NCBI RefSeq assembly: GCF_038811545.1
Contig: NZ_CP133319.1
Coordinates: forward strand, 434,001 to 498,000
Length of the DNA stretch: 64,000 nucleotides
Reading direction: 5' to 3'
Source: Rhodoligotrophos sp. CJ14
Lineage (GTDB): Bacteria > Pseudomonadota > Alphaproteobacteria > Rhizobiales > Im1
Shown here: piece after piece, positions 16,685 to 25,915 of the stretch
How positions within the stretch are numbered: the first letter of the stretch is position 1
Layout: the number at the start of each line of letters is the position of its first letter
Notes under the pieces: generated by a model
Databases searched by the model: none
What the model saw: only the letters and a program-made list of their open reading frames with translations
Told to the model about the DNA's origin: nothing
Program-made: the position numbers and the translations under genes

Positions 16685-17707
16685 TTAGAGAGAGTGCATG
16701 AGACCATCGAAAGGGGGAACGGGGTGGTCTGGTTCAGGCAGTCGCGGCTGGTCATGTGCGGTTTGCTCATGATCCAGCGGGCCATCGCTATATCCTTTGG
16801 AGCCAGAAAGTGGAGACGATGGCTCTTGGTGGATCTCGCCAATGATCTGGCCTGTCCGCTGGTCGACAATGGATGGCACGGCGGATCGGTAGCGCCCTGG
16901 CGAGGGCTGATCCTCCACGTCTGAAAGGTCCAGGTGATTGTTCAGCGAATCGGATCGCGTACGGGAACTCAGATCCTTCAGATGAGCATCATTATGGAGC
17001 TGCAACGATTGCGCATGCGGGTCCGGCAAACCCTCGCGGATGAGCTCCTCTCCCGGTGGCGGCACGAATTGATCGACTTTCTGGGAATAATGAATTTGCC
17101 CGTCTTTTCCGTATTTTGCTTCCACTTGATGGAGGCCGTAGGGAGCCTCCCACGTGCGCCAGCCATTGCTTGTCTCGACAAGGGAGCGCACCTCCCCTCT
17201 CTTATCGACGGCGATATTTCCGGGATAAGCAAAGACGCTGGTATCTCCCGCGTGCGGCGCTAAGCTTTTGAGCAGATCATGCAGGAAGCCAGATGTGAGA
17301 ACGCCCTCTTTCGGGCCGGACACGGCCCCTGCATGACTGGCGACGACATTGATGGCGCGAACGGGACCCTGCGGAATGACCGATGAGAGAAGCTGCCCGA
17401 CCTCGGTGCCAGAAAGATTGCTGACTTTATTCTCCGAGCCGCTTCCGGGCGAATGTCCCCGGCCCACGATGTCGATCCAGCTATGATGCCCGGCAAGCGG
17501 CTCTTTGCGCGAGCCATCTGGCGATGGATCAAGGCTGCGAGTGACGGGATTATAGCTGTATCCCTGGCGGACCCCGGAATCGAGCAGCATGTCATTGCCC
17601 GTGTATAGCATCCGCTCGGCAGCGGTATGAGCAGGACCCTCCTTTTCCAGCGCGACGACGATGCGGCTGGCGGAGCCCGCAACCGGCTTGGACGTAAGTC
17701 TTGGCAT
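16685..17707 (-). CDS. C80 (toxin CPD)-like domain protein, catalytic residues substituted; copy B
   Basis: The protein is 340 residues. Residues about 14-200 follow the pattern of the inositol-phosphate-activated cysteine-protease domain (peptidase C80) of MARTX and clostridial glucosylating toxins: strand RIVVALE, helix TAAERML, a GYSYNP turn, strand WIDIVGRG (78-84), helix LSGTEVGQLLSSVI, strand INVVASH (119-125), then NIAVDKRGEVR and NGWRTWE. In active C80 proteases the two central strands end in VGHG and LGC; here these are VGRG and VAS, so the His and Cys are Arg83 and Ser124. The tail (200-340) is hydrophilic, rich in Ser, Pro, His and acidic residues. AGGGATC precedes the ATG. No signal peptide or membrane segment is visible. 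The fold call comes from recalled toxin sequences. Confidence 0.7.
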   Translation of the reverse strand: MPRLTSKPVAGSASRIVVALEKEGPAHTAAERMLYTGNDMLLDSGVRQGYSYNPVTRSLDPSPDGSRKEPLAGHHSWIDIVGRGHSPGSGSENKVSNLSGTEVGQLLSSVIPQGPVRAINVVASHAGAVSGPKEGVLTSGFLHDLLKSLAPHAGDTSVFAYPGNIAVDKRGEVRSLVETSNGWRTWEAPYGLHQVEAKYGKDGQIHYSQKVDQFVPPPGEELIREGLPDPHAQSLQLHNDAHLKDLSSRTRSDSLNNHLDLSDVEDQPSPGRYRSAVPSIVDQRTGQIIGEIHQEPSSPLSGSKGYSDGPLDHEQTAHDQPRLPEPDHPVPPFDGLMHSL

Positions 17708-17794
17708 GTTTGATCCCTGATACTGCCATCCAAGTTGGCTGTATCAAGTCAAGCACGGTTGCGCAACCACACGTTGCAATTTCACCAAGTGGCG

Positions 17795-18739
17795 TCAGAC
17801 ACAATAGCCAAGCGAATAGCTGCAGCCCGGAATGATGTCCATTTCGGCATCAGCCGGGTCCTGCGGAAGAGGCGGTGCGGGAAGAGGCGCGGGCGCCGCG
17901 TCTGATTCCTCTGGCCGCTCGTGAGGCGTATCGCCCCGTGATCGCGCGGGTGTGCGCTCCAGCGGTCCAGCATCGTGATCCGGCAAGCCATTCCGGATGA
18001 TGCCCGCCGCCTCGGCCTGGATTCCCTCCGGCACGCTGTCGATGGTCCGATAATGCATCTGCCCATTGACGAGGCGCACCTCCATGGTGACGCGGCCATA
18101 ATCCTCGGCCCATGTCGTCCATCCCCCGCCATTGACCGCGTGGATTGCACGGACCTGTCCATCTCGGTCTACGGCAACATTGCCGAGTTCGGCAGTGATG
18201 ACATTTGGCATCGCACCATCCCCGACCCGCAGGCGCAGCCCCATCACAAATTCGTAGAGAAACCCCTCCGTGAGCACACCCTCTCGCCGACCGGGTTCAA
18301 GCTGGACATGGCTGGCAACGATCGAGATCTGTTCGACACCTCGCTGGGGCAGCAATGGCGCGATCAGCTCCGCCAGCTGAAACCCGTCGAGCCGACTCAC
18401 TTGTCCCGCACCGCGCCCCTCGACCTCGCCGCGGCCGACGATGTCGATCCTTGTATGCTCGTCCGCCACGAGCCCTTGGGTCTCTGTGGTGGGCCTGAGC
18501 CGCCCTGCGTTCCTGTCATAGACATAGCCGACATTCCGCCCGCCCGCATAGCCGGCGATCGATCCGGGATTGCACTCGTCGACGAAGCGCTCAACGATCC
18601 GCTCGGCCGCTCTGTCCACTGGCCAGCTATCTTCGAGGGCGACCACGATCTTATTGATCAACCCTTTGCGCGGCTCGGGCTCTTTTGGCGGAATGAAGGG
18701 CTGTTGCGTGAAGAACCGATAGAGTATCGAATAGACCAT
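17795..18739 (-). CDS. C80 (toxin CPD)-like domain protein, catalytic residues substituted; copy A
   Basis: This 314-residue protein is a diverged paralogue of the gene at 16685-17707, lying 87 bp upstream on the same strand. Shared landmarks in the same order: KIVVALE (30-36), DRAAERIV (42-49), GYVYDR, RIDIVGRG (97-104), a helix LAELIAPLL, ISIVASH (138-144), GVLTEGFL, NVAVDRDGQVR and GGWTTW. As in the other copy, the VGHG and LGC active-site ends of C80 proteases read VGRG and VAS (Arg103, Ser143). The tail differs: Pro/Ala-rich, ending in a short Cys-containing segment (GCSYSLGYCV). AGGA precedes the ATG. No secretion signal is visible. The function is unknown; a sensor or binding role is inference. 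Confidence 0.7.
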   Translation of the reverse strand: MVYSILYRFFTQQPFIPPKEPEPRKGLINKIVVALEDSWPVDRAAERIVERFVDECNPGSIAGYAGGRNVGYVYDRNAGRLRPTTETQGLVADEHTRIDIVGRGEVEGRGAGQVSRLDGFQLAELIAPLLPQRGVEQISIVASHVQLEPGRREGVLTEGFLYEFVMGLRLRVGDGAMPNVITAELGNVAVDRDGQVRAIHAVNGGGWTTWAEDYGRVTMEVRLVNGQMHYRTIDSVPEGIQAEAAGIIRNGLPDHDAGPLERTPARSRGDTPHERPEESDAAPAPLPAPPLPQDPADAEMDIIPGCSYSLGYCV

Positions 18740-18809
18740 AGAGCTTTCCTGATCTCCCGCAGCCCTTGCGGGAGGAAGGCTTATGGTTCGGCGCGTTAGC
18801 CGGCAATGC

Positions 18810-20006
18810 CTAATCCGACAAAGCCGCCCTCAGGTCCTGAATAAGGTCCGCCGGCTCCTCGAGTCCCACCGAAAGGCGCAGCATGCCTTCGGTGATCCCC
18901 ATGTCAGCTCTCGCCTCTTCACCGATATTGCGATGGGTGGTGCTGGCAGGATGGGTGATCAGCGACTTGGCGTCCCCGAGATTATTGGAGACATCGATGA
19001 GCTTCAGCCCGCGCAACATATCGAAAGCGCGCTCGCGCCCGCCCTCGACAAAAAAACTGACCAGCGTGCCGCCCGCCTTCATCTGGGCCATGGCCAGCGC
19101 GTGCTGCGGGTGTGAGGCAAGGCTTGGATAAAGCACCCGCTCAACCCCGGGTGTTGCTTCCAACGCCCTTGCGATCTGCTCAGCCGCAGCGCATTGCGCA
19201 AGCACGCGCAGTTTCAGCGTCTCCAGCCCCTTGAGCAGCACCCAGGCATTGAACGGGCTCAAAGACGGGCCGGTATGGCGCAGGAACGGCTTGAGCTCGT
19301 CTTCCTTGAACTTGAGGCTTGAGAGAATGGCACCGCCCAGGCAGCGCCCCTGACCGTCTATATGCTTGGTTGCGGAATAGACGACGATGTCAGCCCCGAG
19401 CTCGAGCGGCCGTTGCAGAATGGGCGTTGCAAAGACATTATCGACCACCACCCGGGCCCCATGGGCATGGGCGATCTCCGCCACCGCCTTGAGGTCGATC
19501 ACCTCGAGGCCCGGATTGGACGGGCTTTCAAGGAACACACATCGCGTATTCGCCTTGAAGGCGCCCCGCCACTGGTCGAGATCAGCGCCATCGACGAGCG
19601 TATAGCAAACCCCGAAGCGCGGCAGGATATTGGTGATGATCTGATAGCACGAGCCAAACAGCGCCCGCGAGGCGATCACGTGATCACCCGCCCTGAGCTG
19701 ACAGGCGAGTGCCCCGAACACCGCCGACATGCCGCTCGCGGTGCCATAGCACGCCTCCGCCCCTTCGATCAGGCGCAGCCGTTCCTCGAACATCGTGACG
19801 GTCGGGTTGCCATAACGCGCATAGACATAGCCCTCCAACTCGCCCGCAAACCGGGCCGCCGCCGTCTCCCCGTCGGGATAGACGAAGCCCGAATTCAGAT
19901 AAAGAGCCTCTGCCGTCTCGCCGTGCCGGCTACGATCGAGGCCGCCCCGCACCAGACGGGTCGCCTCGCCCCACGCGCTGGGATCTGAATCGCGTTTTTG
20001 ATCCAC
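18810..20006 (-). CDS. metZ: O-succinylhomoserine sulfhydrylase
   Basis: This 398-residue Cys/Met-metabolism PLP enzyme has the PLP-binding lysine in VVYSATKHIDGQGR (K214), the aromatic-stacking segment (SGMSAVFGAL) and the VVVDNVFATP aspartate. Among the subfamilies, the N-terminal TRLVRGGLDRSRHGETAEAL and the GQGRCLGG loop fit MetZ, which makes homocysteine from O-succinylhomoserine and sulfide. The start codon is GTG at 20006. It lies 14 bp downstream of the rhodanese gene, so they form an operon. A second homoserine sulfhydrylase, MetY-like, lies at 24632. Confidence 0.92.
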   Translation of the reverse strand: MDQKRDSDPSAWGEATRLVRGGLDRSRHGETAEALYLNSGFVYPDGETAAARFAGELEGYVYARYGNPTVTMFEERLRLIEGAEACYGTASGMSAVFGALACQLRAGDHVIASRALFGSCYQIITNILPRFGVCYTLVDGADLDQWRGAFKANTRCVFLESPSNPGLEVIDLKAVAEIAHAHGARVVVDNVFATPILQRPLELGADIVVYSATKHIDGQGRCLGGAILSSLKFKEDELKPFLRHTGPSLSPFNAWVLLKGLETLKLRVLAQCAAAEQIARALEATPGVERVLYPSLASHPQHALAMAQMKAGGTLVSFFVEGGRERAFDMLRGLKLIDVSNNLGDAKSLITHPASTTHRNIGEEARADMGITEGMLRLSVGLEEPADLIQDLRAALSD

Positions 20007-20020
20007 GTCTCTGAGAACCT

Positions 20021-20422
20021 TCAGCCTTGCACCCAGGGAAGGCCGGCATGCCTCCAGCCATTGATTTGGCCGCGATGGCCTTCTGCATCGCGATCGCCTT
20101 CGAAACCGCCGGCGACATTATAGGCATTCTCGAACCCTGCCGCGGCAAGCGCCGATGCGGCGGCCGCCGAACGCGCCCCCGACCGGCACAGCAGGAACAC
20201 CTTGTCCGTTTCCGAAACGCCGGCCGCCTTCACCTGGTCGATGAACTGGCCGTTGACCTGCATGCTGGGATAGTGCTGCCAGGAGATGCGCAACAGCCGG
20301 TCGACCGCGGGAATGCCCACAAAGGCCCATTCAGGCTCGGTGCGCACGTCGATGAGCACCGCGTCATCGCTTTCCACCAGCGTTTCGAATGCCTCTTCGG
20401 GCGTGACGTCACCCTTATACAT
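20021..20422 (-). CDS. Rhodanese-like sulfurtransferase
   Basis: This 133-residue single rhodanese domain has the active-site loop CRSGARS with the persulfide cysteine at 79, preceded by the LIDVRTEPEW motif. Rhodaneses carry sulfane sulfur to acceptors. It directly precedes metZ (14 bp), suggesting that it feeds or manages reduced sulfur for homocysteine synthesis; this is inference. A short perfect-looking hairpin lies about 100 bp upstream in the leader. No signal peptide is visible, so it is cytoplasmic. Confidence 0.92.
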   Translation of the reverse strand: MYKGDVTPEEAFETLVESDDAVLIDVRTEPEWAFVGIPAVDRLLRISWQHYPSMQVNGQFIDQVKAAGVSETDKVFLLCRSGARSAAAASALAAAGFENAYNVAGGFEGDRDAEGHRGQINGWRHAGLPWVQG

Positions 20423-20521
20423 CTGCAGGCTCCGATCGTTCGATTTTCAGAACAGTCATTCTATATATTAAACGCTCAGCTCTCGCCAACCGCCGCCCTG
20501 TCGCATCCGGTATTTTTTATT

Positions 20522-20540
20522 TCGCGGAAGGCTTTCGCGA
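20522..20540. other. Short hairpin in the rhodanese-metZ leader / divergent intergenic region
   Basis: TCGCGGAA at 20522-20529 can pair with TTTCGCGA at 20533-20540 (8 bp including one G-U) across a 3-nt loop. A T-rich run lies to its left on the plus strand, so neither strand reads as a classical terminator. It sits in the 175-bp region between the divergent rhodanese-metZ operon and the oxidoreductase gene. It may be an operator or a leader structure; function unknown. Confidence 0.3.
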
Positions 20541-20597
20541 GAGCACCGAGGTCGGCTAGTCTCGGCCCGAGCTCGGTTAAGTCTCTGGAAGAAATCA

Positions 20598-23057
20598 ATG
20601 TCAAAGCAGCTTCCCGCACGTGCTGATGTGGTTATCGTCGGCGGCGGCATTGTCGGATGTTCGATCGCCTATCACCTGACGCGCCTTGGCATCACCAACG
20701 TGGTGCTGCTTGAACGCAAGCAGCTCACCTGCGGCACCACCTGGCATGCGGCGGGCCTTGTGGGACAGCTGCGCGCCACCCGTAACTTGACCGAGCTTGC
20801 CAAATACACAACCGAGCTCTTCCGCACCCTCGAAGCCGAGACCGGTACTGCCACCGGCTTTAAGCAGAATGGCTCGATTGGCGTTGCATTGACCGAAGGG
20901 CGTCTTGAGGAATTCCTGCGCGGCGCCTCCATGGGCCGCAATTTCGGTCTGGAGGTGCATGTCTTAAGGCCCGGCGAGATCAAGGAGCGCCTGCCCCATC
21001 TCAATATCGATGGCGTGGTGGGTGGTGTCTTCCTGCCCAATGACGGCCAGATCAACCCGATCGACGCGACTCAGGCTTTCGCCGCCGGCGCCCGCCAGAA
21101 GGGGGCGAAGATCTTCGAGAACACCAGGGTCGATCGCGTCCTGGTCGAGAATGGCCGCGCGGTCGGCGTGGCAACACCCGAGGGCGAGATCCGCGCCGAC
21201 AAAGTGGTGATTGCCGCCGGCATGTGGTCGAGGGACCTGGCAAAGCCTTTAGGGGTCCATCTGCCCCTGCATGCGGCCGAGCATTTCTATATCGTCACCG
21301 AGGCGATTGCCGATTTGCCGCGCGACATGCCCGTCACCCGCATTCCCGATGAATATGCCTATTACAAGGAAGATGCCGGCAAGCTTCTGCTAGGCGCCTT
21401 CGAGCCCAATGCCAAGCCCTGGGGCATGGAGGGCATTGCCGAGGATCATGCCTTCGAGACCCTGCCGCCCGATATCGAGCATTTCGAGCCGGTCCTTGAA
21501 TTTGCCGTATCCCGCATGCCCATGCTGGAGACGGCCGGCATCTCGCTTTTCTTCAATGGCCCGGAGAGCTTCACGCCCGATGACCGCTACCTTCTGGGCG
21601 AAGCGCCGAACCTGCGCGATCTCTTCGTGGCGACCGGCTTCAACTCGATCGGCATCCAGTCCTCGGGCGGTGTCGGCAAGGTGTTGAGCGAATGGATCCG
21701 CGATGGCTATCCGCCGCTCGACCTCAATGACGTCGACATAAGGCGCATGCACCCCTTCCAGAGCAACGCCAAATATCTCCACGACCGCACCACGGAGACC
21801 TTGGGCCTCCTTTATGCCATGCATTGGCCCTATCGGCAGGTGGAAAGCGCCCGCGGCGTGCGCCGCTCGCCCTTCCACGACCGGCTGGTGGCGGCCGGCG
21901 CCTGCATGGGCGAGATGGGCGGCTGGGAGCGACCGAACTGGTTCGCCGAGCCGGGCTCTCATCCCAAATATGAATATTCTTATGGCCGCCAGAACTGGTT
22001 CGACAATACCGGCGCGGAATGCCGGGCCTTGCGCGACAAGGTTGCCCTGTTCGATCAGTCGAGCTTCGCCAAATTCCTGGTGCAGGGCCGCGATGCCGCA
22101 AAGGTGCTGAACCGCATCTCGGCCAATGATGTGGACGTCGCACCCGGCCGGTTGGTCTACACCCAATGGCTCAACGAGCGCGGCGGCATTGAAGCCGACC
22201 TCACGGTCACCCGCTTGAGTGACACAGAATTCATGGTGGTGACGGGCGGTGCCAATCAGATCCGTGACTTGACCTGGCTCAAACGCCACATCCCCGATGA
22301 CGCCCATTGCATGGTGACCGACATCACTGCCGGCCTGCCGATGCTTGGCCTGATGGGCCCGAACAGCCGCGCGCTGTTGCAGGCGCTCTCGGGCGAGGAT
22401 CTCTCCAATGCGGCCTTCCCGTTCGGCGCCTCCAAGGAGATCGAGATCGGCTATGCCCGCGTCCGCGCCTCCCGCGTGACCTATGTGGGCGAGCTCGGCT
22501 GGGAGCTTTATATTCCGGGCGAATTTGCCGCCCATGTCTTCGACACGCTCGTGGAGGCCGGCAAGGATTATGGCCTGACCCATGCCGGCTATCACGCCAT
22601 GAACTCAGCCCGCATGGAGAAGGGCTATCGCCACTGGGGCCATGACATCGCCGAGGAAGACACGCCCATCGAGGCGGGCCTTGGCTTTGCGGTCGCCTGG
22701 GACAAGCCCGGCGGCTTCATCGGTCGCGAGGCACTTCTGAAGCAGCGCGAGGCCGGCACGCCGAAACGGCGCATGGTGGCGATCGCCCTGGAGGATGACA
22801 GTGCCAAGGCGCCGCTGATGTATCACGAGGAGCCGATCCTGAGGGATGGGCGCATCATCGGTGCCAGCACCAGCGGCATGTGGGGTCATCGCCTCAGCAA
22901 ATCGCTGGCGCTCGGCTATGTCGCCGATCCGGAAGGGGTCACTGCCGATTTCCTCAAGAGCGGCAGTTTCGAGGTGGAGATCGCCTGGAAGCGCTATCCC
23001 GCCAAGCTGCAGCTGCAGCCTTTCTATGATCCCAAGGGTGAGCGGATAAAAGCCTGA
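20598..23057 (+). CDS. FAD-dependent oxidoreductase with GcvT domain (dimethylglycine/sarcosine dehydrogenase family)
   Basis: This 819-residue protein has a DAO-type FAD domain with GGGIVG at 15-20, and the TTWHAAG segment (H50) that is the covalent 8-alpha-N3-histidyl-FAD site in dimethylglycine and sarcosine dehydrogenases. A central FAO_M region (around 370-425) and a C-terminal aminomethyltransferase (GCV_T) domain (about 430-815) follow, the latter accepting formaldehyde onto tetrahydrofolate. It therefore probably demethylates an N-methyl amino acid and supplies 5,10-methylene-THF; which one (dimethylglycine, sarcosine or other) is not decidable by eye. GGAAGA precedes the ATG. TrmFO, which uses methylene-THF, lies 52 bp downstream. 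Confidence 0.9.
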   Translation: MSKQLPARADVVIVGGGIVGCSIAYHLTRLGITNVVLLERKQLTCGTTWHAAGLVGQLRATRNLTELAKYTTELFRTLEAETGTATGFKQNGSIGVALTEGRLEEFLRGASMGRNFGLEVHVLRPGEIKERLPHLNIDGVVGGVFLPNDGQINPIDATQAFAAGARQKGAKIFENTRVDRVLVENGRAVGVATPEGEIRADKVVIAAGMWSRDLAKPLGVHLPLHAAEHFYIVTEAIADLPRDMPVTRIPDEYAYYKEDAGKLLLGAFEPNAKPWGMEGIAEDHAFETLPPDIEHFEPVLEFAVSRMPMLETAGISLFFNGPESFTPDDRYLLGEAPNLRDLFVATGFNSIGIQSSGGVGKVLSEWIRDGYPPLDLNDVDIRRMHPFQSNAKYLHDRTTETLGLLYAMHWPYRQVESARGVRRSPFHDRLVAAGACMGEMGGWERPNWFAEPGSHPKYEYSYGRQNWFDNTGAECRALRDKVALFDQSSFAKFLVQGRDAAKVLNRISANDVDVAPGRLVYTQWLNERGGIEADLTVTRLSDTEFMVVTGGANQIRDLTWLKRHIPDDAHCMVTDITAGLPMLGLMGPNSRALLQALSGEDLSNAAFPFGASKEIEIGYARVRASRVTYVGELGWELYIPGEFAAHVFDTLVEAGKDYGLTHAGYHAMNSARMEKGYRHWGHDIAEEDTPIEAGLGFAVAWDKPGGFIGREALLKQREAGTPKRRMVAIALEDDSAKAPLMYHEEPILRDGRIIGASTSGMWGHRLSKSLALGYVADPEGVTADFLKSGSFEVEIAWKRYPAKLQLQPFYDPKGERIKA

Positions 23058-23109
23058 ACCTGCAGGTCCCATGGTTGCCTTGGGCGCGCAAGAAAACTAC
23101 GTTGCGCCC

Positions 23110-24522
23110 ATGAGCAAGCATTCTCCCATTCACGTCATTGGCGGTGGCCTTGCAGGCTCCGAGGCCGCCTGGCAGATCGCCAATGCCGGTGTGCCCGTCG
23201 TTCTGCACGAGATGCGGCCGCTGCGGGGCACGGATGCCCATCACACCGATGGGCTGGCAGAACTCGTCTGCTCCAACTCGTTCCGCTCCGATGATGCCTC
23301 AACCAATGCGGTCGGCGTGCTCCACGCAGAGATGCGCCAGGCAGGCTCGCTCATCATGCAGGCAGCCGATGCGCATCAGGTGCCGGCAGGCGGTGCACTG
23401 GCCGTCGACCGGGTCGGCTTTTCCGACGCGGTCACGGCGTTGCTTGCCAACCACCCTCTGGTCACGATCGAGCGTGGCGAGATTGCCGGCCTGCCACCTG
23501 AGGACTGGGACAGCGTGATCATCGCGACCGGTCCCTTGACATCACCCTCCTTGGCCGGGGCGATCCTGGGCCTGACGGGCGAAACGGCCCTCGCCTTTTT
23601 CGATGCGATCGCGCCGATCGTCTATAAGGAGACGATCGATCTCAGCAAGGCATGGTTCCAGTCGCGCTATGACAAGCCCGGGCCAGGCGGCACCGGTGCT
23701 GACTACATCAATTGCCCGCTCTCCCGCGATCAGTACTACGCCTTTGTTGAGGCCCTGCTGGCAGGCGATAAGACCGAGTTCAAGGACTGGGAGCGCGACA
23801 CTCCCTATTTCGATGGCTGCCTGCCGATCGAGGTAATGGCCGAGCGTGGGGTTGAGACCCTGCGCCATGGGCCGCTCAAGCCCTTCGGCCTCACCAATGC
23901 GCACGCGCCCGATGAAAAGCCTTATGCGGTCGTGCAGCTCCGCCAGGACAACGCGCTTGGCACCCTTTACAATATGGTCGGCTTTCAGACCAAGCTGAAG
24001 CATGCCGAGCAGGTGCGGATCTTCCGCTCAATCCCGGGCCTTGAACAGGCGGAATTTGCAAGGCTCGGCGGGCTGCACCGTAACACCTTCCTCAACAGCC
24101 CCAAGCTGCTCGATCAAAGCCTGCGGCTCAAGGCGATGCCGCGGCTGCGCTTCGCCGGCCAGATCACCGGTGTCGAGGGCTATGTGGAGAGCGCCGCAAC
24201 CGGCCTCATTGCCGGGCGCTTTGCCGCGGCCGAACGGCTCGGATCGCCCATCGTGGCACCACCGCCCACATCGGCCCATGGAGCGCTGATCACCCATATC
24301 ACCGGCGGCCACCTCGCGACCGAAGAGACCGGCGGCCCCCGCTCCTTCCAGCCCATGAATGTCAATTTCGGCCTCTTCCCGGAAATTGCTATTCCCCGGC
24401 AGGAGGGCAAGCGCCTGCGTGGCCGCGAAAAGCAGATCGCCAAGAAACAGGCGCTGAGCGCGCGCGCCCTGGCCAATTTCGCCAACTGGCTCGCGGGTGG
24501 CTATCGGGCGGCCGCGGAATAG
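23110..24522 (+). CDS. trmFO: Methylenetetrahydrofolate-tRNA-(uracil-5-)-methyltransferase TrmFO
   Basis: This 470-residue GidA-related flavoprotein makes ribothymidine at position 54 of tRNA using methylene-THF and FADH2. It shows the FAD motif GGGLAG (11-16), the conserved [11 protein letters not shown] segment, QLRQDN, the [10 protein letters not shown] stretch and a C-terminal [10 protein letters not shown] region, all characteristic of TrmFO rather than MnmG. I start at ATG 23110, where similarity begins; an in-frame ATG at 23071 would add 13 residues. No strong Shine-Dalgarno precedes 23110. The methylene-THF-linked dehydrogenase lies immediately upstream. Confidence 0.96.
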   Translation: MSKHSPIHVIGGGLAGSEAAWQIANAGVPVVLHEMRPLRGTDAHHTDGLAELVCSNSFRSDDASTNAVGVLHAEMRQAGSLIMQAADAHQVPAGGALAVDRVGFSDAVTALLANHPLVTIERGEIAGLPPEDWDSVIIATGPLTSPSLAGAILGLTGETALAFFDAIAPIVYKETIDLSKAWFQSRYDKPGPGGTGADYINCPLSRDQYYAFVEALLAGDKTEFKDWERDTPYFDGCLPIEVMAERGVETLRHGPLKPFGLTNAHAPDEKPYAVVQLRQDNALGTLYNMVGFQTKLKHAEQVRIFRSIPGLEQAEFARLGGLHRNTFLNSPKLLDQSLRLKAMPRLRFAGQITGVEGYVESAATGLIAGRFAAAERLGSPIVAPPPTSAHGALITHITGGHLATEETGGPRSFQPMNVNFGLFPEIAIPRQEGKRLRGREKQIAKKQALSARALANFANWLAGGYRAAAE

Positions 24523-24631
24523 ATTGTTCTGAATACAGGACGATTGTTTTTTATATCAGCACGCGCTAAACAGGCAACGATCTTTTCGGCCGATGCTCAG
24601 CCGCTGCACGGTCGCTCAACTGGAGGAAATC

Positions 24632-25915
24632 ATGGCTGAAGGAACTGTGGGCTTCGATACCCTGGCCATCCATGCCGGTGCCCAGCCCGATCCGGCGACC
24701 GGCGCGCGGATCACGCCCATTTATCAGACCACATCCTATGTCTTCGAGGATGTCGACCACGCCGCAGCCCTGTTCGGCCTCGAGGCCTTCGGCAATATCT
24801 ACACGCGCATCAACAACCCCACCCAATCGGTGCTGGAGGCCAAGGTCGCAGCCCTTGAGGGGGGCACCGCCGCGCTCGCCGTCGCATCCGGCCATGCCGC
24901 GCAAATGCTGGTATTCCATACCCTGCTCGAGCCGGGCGATGAGTTCATCGCAACCCGCCAGCTCTATGGCGGCTCGATCAACCAGTTCAACCACTCCTTC
25001 AAGAAGTTCGGCTGGCAGGTCAAATGGGTGGATGCGAACGATATCGCATCGATCGAGCGCGCGGTGAGCCCGAAGACGAAGGCGATCTTTGCGGAATCGA
25101 TCGCCAATCCGGGCGGTCGGCTGACCGATCTCGAAGCCATCGCCAAGATCGCCAAGCGTGCCGGCGTCCCCTTCATCGTCGACAACACGCTCGCAACCCC
25201 CTACCTGATCAAGCCCATCCAGTTCGGCGCCGACATCGTGGTGCACTCGCTCACCAAGTTCCTGGGCGGCCATGGCAATTCGATCGGCGGCATTCTGGTT
25301 GATGCCGGCACCTTCGATTGGTCGAAGGACAACAAATATCCGAGCCTCTCCGAGCCCTCGCCGAGCTATAACGGCCTCAAGATCCACGAGACCTTCGGCA
25401 ATATCGCCTTTGCGATCGCCGCGCGCGTGCTCGGCCTGCGTGACCTCGGGCCCGCAATCTCGCCCTTCAACGCCTTTCTGATCTTGACCGGCATCGAGAC
25501 CCTTGGCCTGCGCATGCAGCGCCATTGCGACAATACGCTGGCGGTCGCCAAATTCCTGAAGAACCATCCCGCGGTGAGCTGGGTGTCCTATGCCGGCCTG
25601 CCCGAGGCGCCTGACCATGCGCTTCAGCAGAAATATTCACCCAAAGGTGCGGGTGCTGTGCTGACTTTCGGCGTCAAGGGCGGCTATGAGGCGGGCATCA
25701 AGCTGGTGAGCAAGGTTGAGCTCTTCAGCCATCTCGCCAATATCGGTGATACCCGCTCGCTGATCATCCATCCCGCCTCCACCACCCATCGCCAGCTCAC
25801 CGATGAGCAGAAGACCGCAGCCGGAGCCGGTCCTGATGTGGTGCGCCTCTCCGTAGGCATCGAGGATGTGAACGACCTGATCGCCGATCTCGATCAGGCG
25901 CTGAAGGCCGGCTGA
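24632..25915 (+). CDS. metY: O-acetylhomoserine sulfhydrylase (aminocarboxypropyltransferase)
   Basis: This 427-residue PLP enzyme of the Cys/Met family has the PLP lysine in VVHSLTKFLGGHG (K209), the NPTQSVLE segment, and the extended length and C-terminal end (STTHRQLTDEQKTAAG) typical of MetY rather than MetZ or MetB. It forms homocysteine from O-acetylhomoserine and sulfide. The ATG at 24632 has a strong GGAGG 7 nt upstream; the frame extends to 24593 without support. Its 3' end overlaps ctaA by 22 bp on the opposite strand. I looked for a SAM-II riboswitch in the 109-bp leader and did not find one. Confidence 0.93.
   Translation: MAEGTVGFDTLAIHAGAQPDPATGARITPIYQTTSYVFEDVDHAAALFGLEAFGNIYTRINNPTQSVLEAKVAALEGGTAALAVASGHAAQMLVFHTLLEPGDEFIATRQLYGGSINQFNHSFKKFGWQVKWVDANDIASIERAVSPKTKAIFAESIANPGGRLTDLEAIAKIAKRAGVPFIVDNTLATPYLIKPIQFGADIVVHSLTKFLGGHGNSIGGILVDAGTFDWSKDNKYPSLSEPSPSYNGLKIHETFGNIAFAIAARVLGLRDLGPAISPFNAFLILTGIETLGLRMQRHCDNTLAVAKFLKNHPAVSWVSYAGLPEAPDHALQQKYSPKGAGAVLTFGVKGGYEAGIKLVSKVELFSHLANIGDTRSLIIHPASTTHRQLTDEQKTAAGAGPDVVRLSVGIEDVNDLIADLDQALKAG

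Noticed and set aside
24523-24631. Possible SAM-II riboswitch before metY
   Set aside because: Only a GCTAAAC-like end is present; the required upstream stem and GATTT segment are missing.
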